Source of the DNA: Chloroflexia bacterium
GTDB taxonomy: Bacteria > Chloroflexota > Chloroflexia > Thermomicrobiales > JALYUS01
Length of the DNA stretch: 32,354 nucleotides
Direction: 5' to 3'
Assembly (NCBI GenBank): GCA_025928215.1
Contig: JAICJW010000003.1
Location: 1-32,354, forward strand
The notes beneath the pieces are model-generated. The model made no database searches, was not told where the DNA came from, and was given only the letters and a program-made list of their open reading frames with translations. Numbering within the stretch: position 1 is the stretch's first letter; every line of letters starts with the position of its first letter. Shown here in pieces: positions 15,278-22,413 of this stretch. The position numbers and the translations under genes were made by a program.

Positions 15278-15319
15278 ATTAATCCATTGACGTGAGTTCG
15301 AATCTCACCGGGATCACCA
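15278..15319 (+). repeat. Diverged copy of the tRNA-Lys 3' half (putative attR)
   Basis: ATTAATCCATTG, a T-arm GTGAG-TTCGAAT-CTCAC, CGGGATC and ACCA repeat the tRNA-Lys 3' half in the same orientation. There is no matching D-arm or 5' acceptor strand upstream, so it is not a tRNA gene. It marks the far end of the presumed integrated segment that starts at 12603. Differences from the intact gene are about six positions. Confidence 0.7.
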
Positions 15320-15405
15320 AGTAGAGAAACAGAAACCCTCTGCCGTTCGGTGGCGCGTTCCTTTATTCTCTCACATTCATTCCAAGCGATACTCATGGTA
15401 CACGT

Positions 15406-16518
15406 TCACTGATAGATGACGACGAGGGGGCTGGGATCGAGGGCGACGATGTCGGCGGGAGTCATCAGCGGCTTGTCCTGTTTATAGAAGAGTTTGATGC
15501 CGCCATACTGGATCAGTTCGTCGTGGACGAACTTCGTGTAGTTGCCGCTTTTCGCGCCGGGCGCACCGAACCCGTCCATCACCGTCACCAACTGGACATG
15601 CGGAGTCGGTTTGATATTCGCTTTGTCCGGCAGCATATCATCGCGGAACTGGTGAATCACCAGCACCTTATCAGTGATGCCATTGTGCGTCACGATGTCC
15701 GCAAGCATCGTCGCGGCAGTCTTTACTTCCGCGGCGCTGACGCTACCGAAGACCTCGCCCGGCACTTCGCCGTGTTGGACGTGGAATTCGGGGTCAATGG
15801 CGAGATGCACATAGGGGCGTTTGAGGACCGGCGCGAGCCGTGTCACCTCGTTCGCCATGGTGTCATATCCCAGTTGAATATCGAGAAGCAGCAAGCAGTC
15901 GTTCTGCGCCGCGATGTCCGCGTATTCCTCGATCAGGGGGAGGCGCGTCCGGTTGAGGTAGAGGCCATCGTCACCGGGCGTATCGGAGGCGACGGAGGCG
16001 ATCAATTCAATCGTCGGGATCGCCGGTCGGGAAGGGTCGGCGGTGTGATAGGCGGCGGCTTGCGCCTTGAGTTTGGCGATCATCGCCGCCGGTGTGGCGA
16101 ATTCACCGAGGATGCCGAGCCGGTTGTTGTCGGGATGGCCATAGCATGTGACGAGGCGACTGGTGAGGAGCGGGCCGTTCGGCACGACTGGCGCGGGCGT
16201 CGGCGTTGGCGGGGTCGGCGTTGGTGTCGGTTCGCTCGCCCGCAGGCCGACGGCGCGCGCCGCAACGAGCGGGATGACCGGCGGAGCAATCGTCGGTACC
16301 GCCGTTGGCTCGCGCGTCGCCTCCATCGTCGGCGCGATGAACTCCGTACCCGCGAACGCGGAACCGGGCGACGTGGCGCGCGGACGCTCGTGATTGTCTG
16401 GCACGCTCTCGCCGAAGCGAGGCAGCGCGATCGCACCAACGAGAATCAAGACAAGCACGGCGATCATCCGGACACGCCGCGCCGCAAGACCTTTCACCCT
16501 ACTGCACACTCCCTTCAT
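15406..16518 (-). CDS. Secreted or membrane-anchored protein of unknown function, possible TIM-barrel domain
   Basis: About 370 residues. An N-terminal hydrophobic segment (VRMIAVLVLILVGAIALP) acts as signal or anchor, followed by about 90 residues rich in Pro/Thr/Ala ending in a PTPTPTPPTPTPAP linker. A globular domain then starts at RLVTCYGHPDNNRLGILGEF. It contains AIPTIELIASVASDTPGDDG, LLLLDIQLGYDT, YVHLAIDPEFHV and VLVIHQF, spaced like the strands of a TIM barrel with acidic residues at strand ends, and ends in IKLFYKQDKPLMTP. This layout suggests a glycosidase-like fold, but I do not recognise a catalytic family. The start is uncertain: ATG 16536, ATG 16518 or an inner GTG. It lies just outside the tRNA-flanked segment. 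Confidence 0.75.
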   Translation of the reverse strand: MKGVCSRVKGLAARRVRMIAVLVLILVGAIALPRFGESVPDNHERPRATSPGSAFAGTEFIAPTMEATREPTAVPTIAPPVIPLVAARAVGLRASEPTPTPTPPTPTPAPVVPNGPLLTSRLVTCYGHPDNNRLGILGEFATPAAMIAKLKAQAAAYHTADPSRPAIPTIELIASVASDTPGDDGLYLNRTRLPLIEEYADIAAQNDCLLLLDIQLGYDTMANEVTRLAPVLKRPYVHLAIDPEFHVQHGEVPGEVFGSVSAAEVKTAATMLADIVTHNGITDKVLVIHQFRDDMLPDKANIKPTPHVQLVTVMDGFGAPGAKSGNYTKFVHDELIQYGGIKLFYKQDKPLMTPADIVALDPSPLVVIYQ

Positions 16519-16620
16519 GCGCACCGCCACGGGCATGCCCGCGTAACCGAACCCCGGCGTCCCTATTGCAAGGGGTTCGCCACGAGAGATGCGAGCCTGT
16601 TGGCCCGATGAGAAGAACGA

Positions 16621-17745
16621 TTAGGCACGATGCGCGCCAACTACGGTGTCAGTGAGGGCGATGCCAAGACCGGGAGTATCCGGCAGGACATACATGCCAT
16701 CCTCGATGCGCTCGCTCGGTGTCAGCAGCGCGCCTCGCCACGGCACCTCGCCCCAGGCATGTTCGAGGGGGCGTACGCGGGGGAGGGCGGCGGCGACGTG
16801 CGCGCTCGCGGCCATCGAGACCGGCCCGCTCGGATTATGCGGCGCGACGGCGATACCGCATGCATCGGCAACGTTCCCAATGGCCACGGTCGCCGCGATG
16901 CCGCCGCAATGTTTCACGTCCGGCATGATGAGGTCGAAGAGGCGCGGGGTGAGATAGGGGAGGAATCCCGCGACGCCGTACAGCAGTTCGCCGCCGATCA
17001 ATTCCATGCCGAGATCGTGAACGTGGGAGCGCAATGTCCGTAAGCCATCCCGATCTTCCGTCGGTATCGGTTCCTCGAACCAGCGAACGCCGAGCGCGCT
17101 GAGTTCACGCGCCACCATATGCGCCGTTGGCAGGTCGAATTTGCTGTGGCAGTCCACATAGCAATCGATCGTGGGGCCAACGGCGTCCCGGACGGCGGCG
17201 ACGCACGCGATGCCGAGTTGTACGCGGTCGCGCTGATCGGATTCCTGGGCACGGCGCTGCTCCATCCCATCGAAGGGCGCGCATTTCACGGCGCGAAACC
17301 CCTCGGCGACCGCCTCTTTTGCGTGGCGGGCGAAACCCTCCGGCGTCCGCTCCCGCACGGCGCGGTTGATGTTCGCGTAGAGGGGGATTCGCGCGCGCAC
17401 CGGCCCGCCGAGCAGGCGATAGACCGGCACGCCCGCCGCTTTCCCCGCGATGTCCCACAATGCCTGCTCGCATGCCGAAACCGCCGTCGCTGCCGCGAGA
17501 CCGTCCACGAGCGGTTGCAGCGCCTCGCTGGCTGCCGTGACGGCGCGGGGATCCATGCCGAGCAGTACCGGGGCACACTGCGCTTCGAGGATGGTTGTGA
17601 CGATCTGATCCCGCTGCGGCGAGAAACCGCCGTGTGACGCCTCGCCGAGACCGACAATCCCTTCATCGGTCTCCAGATGGACGAAGATCCAGTCGCCCCG
17701 GTGATTGACGCGCACCCGCACTACGGACAGTCCGCTGATTTTCAC
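16621..17745 (-). CDS. Mandelate racemase/muconate lactonizing enzyme family protein (enolase superfamily), possible sugar-acid dehydratase
   Basis: A 374-residue enolase-superfamily enzyme. The capping domain (VRVNHRGDWIFVHLETDEGIVGLGEA) is followed by the barrel with Lys154 (GFRAVKCAPFD), metal ligands Asp198 (YVDCHSKFD), Glu224 or Glu225 (RWFEEPI) and Glu253 (IGGELLYG), and His303 (VAPHNPSGP). The PHNPSGP and FEEP motifs recall galactonate/mannonate-type acid-sugar dehydratases, which remove water from aldonic acids. The substrate is not determinable. GTG at 17745 has GGGAGAGG just upstream; ATG at 17766 would add seven residues. The frame stays open to 18609, but that extension lies opposite the next gene and carries no homology. 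Gluconate kinase lies further along, so a sugar-acid role is plausible. Confidence 0.88.
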   Translation of the reverse strand: MKISGLSVVRVRVNHRGDWIFVHLETDEGIVGLGEASHGGFSPQRDQIVTTILEAQCAPVLLGMDPRAVTAASEALQPLVDGLAAATAVSACEQALWDIAGKAAGVPVYRLLGGPVRARIPLYANINRAVRERTPEGFARHAKEAVAEGFRAVKCAPFDGMEQRRAQESDQRDRVQLGIACVAAVRDAVGPTIDCYVDCHSKFDLPTAHMVARELSALGVRWFEEPIPTEDRDGLRTLRSHVHDLGMELIGGELLYGVAGFLPYLTPRLFDLIMPDVKHCGGIAATVAIGNVADACGIAVAPHNPSGPVSMAASAHVAAALPRVRPLEHAWGEVPWRGALLTPSERIEDGMYVLPDTPGLGIALTDTVVGAHRA

Positions 17746-17916
17746 ATCGCCTCTCCCATCGTTCATGGCACGATGCCACAGGAGGAGCATAGCGGAGATG
17801 GCGTCTGGACGCACATCGCCGTTCCATCTTTTTACATCTCCTTCCCAATTCGCCGTGTGTACGGTACAAATTGGGCGAAGCGGCGGGTTGGATAGGCGGT
17901 GAAGAGGGGGACGGTC

Positions 17917-18753
17917 GTGCTGAAACGGATTGGTTCGTGTTTCGGTATCCTGACGTGTATCGGCCTTCTCTCTCTGTTGCCGGCGGCGCCGGTCGCGGCG
18001 GCGGGTCTCGTCGCGCGCGTGGCGGGTGGCGGCATCCAGTTCGATGGCAACGGGTTCTATCCCGGTGAACTCGTGCAGGTCAATGGCATTCGCTATGACG
18101 GCAGCACCATCCCGTACGGACCGGCGACGGCGAACGCGGCGGGGGCGATTACCGGCATCGTGCCGTATGCCGATGCCGCACTCTACCAGATTGACGCGCG
18201 GGGTTACGCTTCGGGGATGCATGCGGTGAGCAACGTCACCGGCGCATTGCCCTATCCCGTCGTGCCGCCCGGCTATCCGTACGTCACACAGGTCTCCCCG
18301 GATTACACCGTTTGCGCGCCGGGAACATTGCCGATCAATGGCGGCTACGCGAACACCGGCTATCCGTTCACGGGCGGACCATTTGGCGGCCTTTATCCGG
18401 GGCCGGGTTTCAATTACCCCGTCCCGTCGAGCGGCGTGGTGCTCTATCCCTATCTCAATGGCTGTCCGAGCAGCGTCCTCGGCACGCCCACATGGGGGCC
18501 GAACGTGCCCTCCGTCATCGTTGGCGTACCTATTACCTTCACGGGTGTCGGATGGGTTCCCGGCGCCCCGGTAACGCTCTGGGCCACCGCGCCCGATGGC
18601 ACCAATCAATCACCGACGCTCGCGACGGTTGGCAGTGATGGCACATTGACCGCGACATTCGTCTTCCCGGCACCGGGGGCGTGGCATATCTCCGCGCAGG
18701 CAAGCGGGATGACCAATCCGGTGAGTGCCGTTGTGCAGGTGACTACCTCGTAG
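17917..18753 (+). CDS. Secreted protein with two Ig-like repeats, unknown function
   Basis: A 278-residue protein with a clear Sec signal peptide (GSCFGILTCIGLLSLLPAAPVAAAG, cleavage likely after AAA). The mature part begins with IQFDGNGFYPGELVQVNGI, and a second copy of this pattern occurs late (ITFTGVGWVPGAPVTLWAT), so it probably has two beta-sandwich domains like those in bacterial surface proteins. Between them is a Gly/Pro/Tyr-rich stretch with two cysteines (CAPGTL...CPSSVL) that may form a disulfide. I chose GTG 17917 because GAGGGGG precedes it by 6 bases; GTG 17899 adds six residues. It is divergent from the enolase-family gene. Function unknown. Confidence 0.75.
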   Translation: MLKRIGSCFGILTCIGLLSLLPAAPVAAAGLVARVAGGGIQFDGNGFYPGELVQVNGIRYDGSTIPYGPATANAAGAITGIVPYADAALYQIDARGYASGMHAVSNVTGALPYPVVPPGYPYVTQVSPDYTVCAPGTLPINGGYANTGYPFTGGPFGGLYPGPGFNYPVPSSGVVLYPYLNGCPSSVLGTPTWGPNVPSVIVGVPITFTGVGWVPGAPVTLWATAPDGTNQSPTLATVGSDGTLTATFVFPAPGAWHISAQASGMTNPVSAVVQVTTS

Positions 18754-18774
18754 GTCGCCAACGTTTATCAGGTA

Positions 18775-18798
18775 TCGGTGAGAGCAGGCTTCCACCGA
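18775..18798. repeat. Weak hairpin with GCAGGCTT core between convergent genes
   Basis: TCGGTG (18775-18780) and CACCGA (18793-18798) flank AGAGCAGGCTTC, a half copy of the dispersed GCAGGC repeat. It lies between the convergent ends of the secreted-protein gene and pgl and could serve as a terminator. No T-run follows. Confidence 0.35.
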
Positions 18799-18799
18799 T

Positions 18800-19555
18800 T
18801 TAGTGTACGGATGTCAGTTTTTCTGCCGCCGCCGCGTCGAGTAAGAATGTGACCATTCCTTCGGGTGTCCTGACCCCCTGTGCGGGGTACGCGGAAGGGT
18901 CAAATGGTCCCTCGATCACGTGCTGCACGGCGTCCGCCTTTTCGGCCCCGCCGACGAGAAAGAGTACATGCATCGCCGCGTCGAGTACCGGATAGGTGAG
19001 CGTCAGCCGCCATGAATCGAATTTCGGCACGTAGTTCGCCGTCGCCAGCCGTTCGGTCACTTCCAGCCCCTCGGTCTCGGGGAAGAGTGACGCCGTATGC
19101 CCGTCCGGCCCCATGCCGAGCAGAATCAGGTCGAAATGAGGAACGCGGCCCGGCGTGAGACTGAAGGCGTCACCGAGGGTGGCGTCATAGGTCATCGCCG
19201 CGCTCTGCGGATCGCGCTCGCCCTCCATGCGGAAGACCTGCTCCGGCAGCACCGGGACATGATCGAGCATCGCTTCGCGTGCCATCCGGTAATTACTCTC
19301 GCGGTCGTCGGGCGGCACGCACCGTTCATCGCCGAAGAAGAGATAAAGCGACGCCCACGGCACCGTATCGCGATACCGCTCGGAGGCGAGTAATCGGTAC
19401 AATCGTTCCGGTGTTGAGCCACCGGCTAAGGCAACGGTGCAGCGATTCGATTGGGCGACCGCGTCGTTCGCGATCGCGACGAACCGCCGCGCCGCCTCCT
19501 CGCTCACTGCGTCGAGATCGGGGAACACCACGACATCGCGATTCTCCTCGGTCAA
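18800..19555 (-). CDS. pgl: 6-phosphogluconolactonase
   Basis: A 251-residue DevB/Pgl-type lactonase that hydrolyses 6-phosphoglucono-delta-lactone to 6-phosphogluconate, the second step of the oxidative pentose phosphate pathway. Motifs are VALAGGSTPERLY (41-53), LFFGDERCVPPDDRESNYRMAREAML (72-97) and LILLGMGPDGHTASLFP (143-159), together forming the sugar-phosphate site. The start is a TTG at 19555, supported by GGAGG 6 bases upstream, and it overlaps the opcA stop by 4 bases (TTGA), so translation is coupled. It is the last gene of the gluconokinase-tal-zwf-opcA-pgl cluster. Confidence 0.94.
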   Translation of the reverse strand: MTEENRDVVVFPDLDAVSEEAARRFVAIANDAVAQSNRCTVALAGGSTPERLYRLLASERYRDTVPWASLYLFFGDERCVPPDDRESNYRMAREAMLDHVPVLPEQVFRMEGERDPQSAAMTYDATLGDAFSLTPGRVPHFDLILLGMGPDGHTASLFPETEGLEVTERLATANYVPKFDSWRLTLTYPVLDAAMHVLFLVGGAEKADAVQHVIEGPFDPSAYPAQGVRTPEGMVTFLLDAAAAEKLTSVH

Positions 19556-20718
19556 TGGGAACCTCCACTTCGCGGGCTGGCGATGCGCATCGCGACCGCC
19601 AGCGCTTCATCGTAGACATGATCGCGGCGTACGGTGCTCACTTCCTCGGCGAGCATCTCCGCCACCGATCCCTCATGCATCGGTACGATCCGCTCCTGCG
19701 CCGTCTGGTCGCGCGCGCGCATGGTGACGACAGTATGCTCGCGGTCATCCGCGCGCTGGATCGTGAATGTGGCAATGCTCTCACCCGCCTGCGCGGTGAG
19801 CGTCGCGGAGAGGAGGCAACCGGGCGGTAGATCGGGTGCATGCCACGCGGAGAACTCCAACGTGACCGGCGCGTCGTCGTCGCGCATGACGACCATCATC
19901 TCCCGGCCAATGCGCCGGAGGTTCGGGATCGGCTCCCACGCGAGACGCGACGCGAGCCAGCTGCCATACAGCAATGCCTGCTCGGGATTGTAGTAGTCCT
20001 CGTCGCCGCAGGCGTATGTCACCTGTACCCGCTGGATATTGTCGAGATACGGGCGGATCGTTGGTGTATCGAAAAATTGGGCGGTCAGTTCCCGCCACGG
20101 TGTCAGGCGCGCCCAGGCGAGATCGCGGAGCGCGACGCCCGGATATTCCTCGGTGCCGAGCGCATGCAAACGTGAGAGCACCTGCACCGAATCGGGGAAC
20201 GCGCTGGAATCAATCACTAATTCGTCCGAGACATCCATGAGCGCAGGGAAAATCGGATGAGTGAACAATCCGTCGCCGGACCACCAGAGCACGACCGGCA
20301 CCTCAGGGACGAGGAGCGGGATGAGGGTGCCGGGTAACTGGCGAATGCCGTCTCCTGCCGCTTCGAGCGTCACCTGCTCGGAGCCTGATTGCTCCCTGCC
20401 CCCGCTGTAGTCGCACTGCGCGGATATCCAGGCGTGCAGGCGCGATTCGTCACCGTCCTCCGTGTGCAGAATGATCGTGCGGGAGGGATGCATTTGCCCA
20501 ACGCGCGCGGCGATTTCCTGCGCGTTCGCCGCGTTCGTTCCCGACCCCGCGAAGATAATGAGATTGAGGATGTATGCCTGCATGCTGGAACGGCCATCTG
20601 CATGGCTGGTCATCCAGAGCTGCGTCAACGCGTCCTCGATGTCGCGGACATCAACCGATTGCGGCCCGTTGCCCGGCGTGGCAATGGCGTTGGTCTCGAA
20701 GCCGTCCGTCACCATCAT
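19552..20718 (-). CDS. opcA: OpcA, glucose-6-phosphate dehydrogenase assembly/activator protein
   Basis: A protein of about 388 residues of the OpcA family, which in cyanobacteria and actinobacteria promotes oligomerisation or redox activation of Zwf. Recognisable blocks are VDVRDIEDALTQLWM (near the N terminus), LNLIIFAG, HPSRTIILH, LPGTLIPLLVPEVPVVLWWSGD and LDNIQRVQVTYACGDEDYYNPEQALLYGSWLASRLAW, typical of the family. The start is one of two adjacent ATGs (20718 or 20715) behind AGGAGG; the frame extends to 20808 but that part overlaps zwf. It is directly downstream of zwf (7-base gap) and overlaps pgl, the usual family context. Confidence 0.92.
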   Translation of the reverse strand: MMVTDGFETNAIATPGNGPQSVDVRDIEDALTQLWMTSHADGRSSMQAYILNLIIFAGSGTNAANAQEIAARVGQMHPSRTIILHTEDGDESRLHAWISAQCDYSGGREQSGSEQVTLEAAGDGIRQLPGTLIPLLVPEVPVVLWWSGDGLFTHPIFPALMDVSDELVIDSSAFPDSVQVLSRLHALGTEEYPGVALRDLAWARLTPWRELTAQFFDTPTIRPYLDNIQRVQVTYACGDEDYYNPEQALLYGSWLASRLAWEPIPNLRRIGREMMVVMRDDDAPVTLEFSAWHAPDLPPGCLLSATLTAQAGESIATFTIQRADDREHTVVTMRARDQTAQERIVPMHEGSVAEMLAEEVSTVRRDHVYDEALAVAMRIASPRSGGSH

Positions 20719-20725
20719 CCGCCTC

Positions 20726-22291
20726 CTATCGTGTCCGCAGCCGTCTCCACGTCCGGCCATCGCGCGCGAGGAGTTCATGCGCGCGCTCTGGCCCCCAGGT
20801 CCCGGCATCGTAATTCGGGAACTGGGGCGGCGCGACCATCTTCCAGCCCTCGATGATTGCCGTGATCAGCGCCCAGGCGACCTCGACCTCATCGCGTCGC
20901 GTGAAGAGCGTCGAGTCGCCGAGCATACAGTCCAGCAGCAACCGCTCGTAGGCGTCCGGTGGTTCCACACCAAAATACGTGCCATAACGGAAATCCATGT
21001 TCACCGAGCGGATTTGCACCGTCGGCCCCGGCACCTTCGAACCGAATTTGATCGAAATGCCCTCGTCCGGCTGGATTTGCAGCGCCAGCACGTTCGGTTC
21101 CATTGTCTCCGCCGCGCGATCAAAGAGGAGGTGCGGCGCTGGCTTGAACTGAATCGCCACTTCAGTGACGCGCTTCGGCAGCGCTTTCCCGGTGCGAAGA
21201 TAGAAGGGCACGCCCGCCCACCGCCAGTTATCTATGAAGAACTTGAGCGCGACGAAGGTCTCCGTCGTCGAGTTGGGCGGGACGCCGTGCTCGTCGCGGT
21301 AGCCGGGGATGGGATGCCCCGCGACATCGCCCGGCCCGTACTGACCGCGCACGGTGAACTTATTGACATCCTCCGGGTGGATTGGCCGGATCGCGTGCAG
21401 AACCTTCACTTTCTCGTCGCGCACGCCGGTCGCGTCGTTCGAGACGGGCGGCTCCATGCCGATCAGGGAGACGAGTTGCATCATATGATTCTGCACCATA
21501 TCGCGTAGCGCGCCCGACTCCTCATAGTAGCCGCCCCGCCCCTCAACGCCGATGCTCTCCGCCACGGTGATCTGCACGTGATCCACGTAGCCGCGATTCC
21601 AGAGCGGCTCGAAGATGCCGTTGGCGAAGCGGAAGACGAGGATGTTCTGCACGGTCTCCTTGCCGAGGTAGTGGTCAATGCGGAAGACCTGCCGTTCCGA
21701 GAAAACCTCGGCGAGTTGGTTGTTCAACTCGCGCGCCGATCCGAGATCGTGGCCGAAGGGCTTTTCGATGATTATTCGCTGCCACGGCCCGTCGTCCGGC
21801 ACGCCCGGCGCGGGGCGGCGTGCCAGCCCATGCTCGCCGAGTTGGCGGATGATTTCGCTGTAGTTCGGTGGTGCGGTGGCGAGATAAAAAACGCGATTGC
21901 CGCAGGTGCCGCGCTCGCGATCAATCTGATCGAGCAGTTCGCCAAGGCGCGCGTAGCCGTCGCTGTCATGGAACTCGCTCTGGTGGTAGAAAATGCCCTG
22001 CGAGAAGTTCTCCCAGACGGTCTCCTGCGCCGGACGCACGCGCGAGAACTCGTTGATCCCCGATTTCATCTGATCGCGGAAGGTCTCGTTGCCAATCGGC
22101 CGCCGCGCCACGCCGACGACGGTGAAGCCGCCCGGTAGCAGCCGCTCGCGCGTCAGATTATAGAGCGCGGGCACCAATTTTCGGCGTGTGAGATCGCCGG
22201 ACGCACCGAAAATGACCATCACGCAAGGCTCCGGCGTGCGTTGGAGGCGCAATCCCTCGCGTAGCGGGTTCACAACGGTCGTTTCGAGCAT
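20726..22291 (-). CDS. zwf: Glucose-6-phosphate 1-dehydrogenase
   Basis: A 521-residue enzyme that oxidises glucose-6-phosphate to 6-phosphogluconolactone with NAD(P)+, the entry to the oxidative pentose phosphate pathway. The Rossmann dinucleotide site is VIFGASGDLTRRKLVPALYNL (26-46). The IEKPFGHD block (175-182) and the active-site signature RIDHYLGKE (204-212) are intact, with the catalytic His and substrate Lys present. Length is normal for bacterial Zwf. ATG at 22291 is preceded by AGGAG. The opcA gene follows after 7 bases, and the tal gene lies upstream across a gap containing a long inverted repeat. Confidence 0.96.
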   Translation of the reverse strand: MLETTVVNPLREGLRLQRTPEPCVMVIFGASGDLTRRKLVPALYNLTRERLLPGGFTVVGVARRPIGNETFRDQMKSGINEFSRVRPAQETVWENFSQGIFYHQSEFHDSDGYARLGELLDQIDRERGTCGNRVFYLATAPPNYSEIIRQLGEHGLARRPAPGVPDDGPWQRIIIEKPFGHDLGSARELNNQLAEVFSERQVFRIDHYLGKETVQNILVFRFANGIFEPLWNRGYVDHVQITVAESIGVEGRGGYYEESGALRDMVQNHMMQLVSLIGMEPPVSNDATGVRDEKVKVLHAIRPIHPEDVNKFTVRGQYGPGDVAGHPIPGYRDEHGVPPNSTTETFVALKFFIDNWRWAGVPFYLRTGKALPKRVTEVAIQFKPAPHLLFDRAAETMEPNVLALQIQPDEGISIKFGSKVPGPTVQIRSVNMDFRYGTYFGVEPPDAYERLLLDCMLGDSTLFTRRDEVEVAWALITAIIEGWKMVAPPQFPNYDAGTWGPERAHELLARDGRTWRRLRTR

Positions 22292-22308
22292 CCGGGATCA
22301 CTCCTTGG

Positions 22309-22412
22309 TGAGTAGGCAGTAGTCAGTAGTCAGTAGGCAGTAGTCGGTAGTCAGTTGACAACGGAGGCGCTACGCCCTCTCTTCATTCTGACTACTGACT
22401 ACTGCCTACTCA
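22309..22412. repeat. Perfect 25-bp inverted repeat built of AGTAGTC-type tandem units
   Basis: The left arm 22309-22333 and right arm 22388-22412 are exact reverse complements, with a 54-base interior. The left side is made of imperfect direct repeats of AGTAGTC, AGTAGGC and GGTAGTC that run on to about 22355; the right arm mirrors them and ends 1 base before the tal stop. In RNA from tal into zwf this would form a strong hairpin with limited GC. It could be a repeat insertion, an mRNA-stability element or an attenuator. Confidence 0.75.
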
Positions 22413-22413
22413 T

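Noticed and set aside
15230..15322. Second tRNA gene
   Set aside because: Only the 3' half matches tRNA-Lys; no 5' acceptor strand, D-arm or anticodon stem partner is found upstream.
17746..18609. N-terminal extension of the enolase-family gene up to 18609
   Set aside because: The added residues overlap the signal-peptide gene on the other strand and have no homology; a GGGAGAGG site supports the start at 17745.
22310..22411. CRISPR array
   Set aside because: The units are 7-10 bases without spacers of constant length, and the structure is one inverted repeat, not direct repeats with unique spacers.
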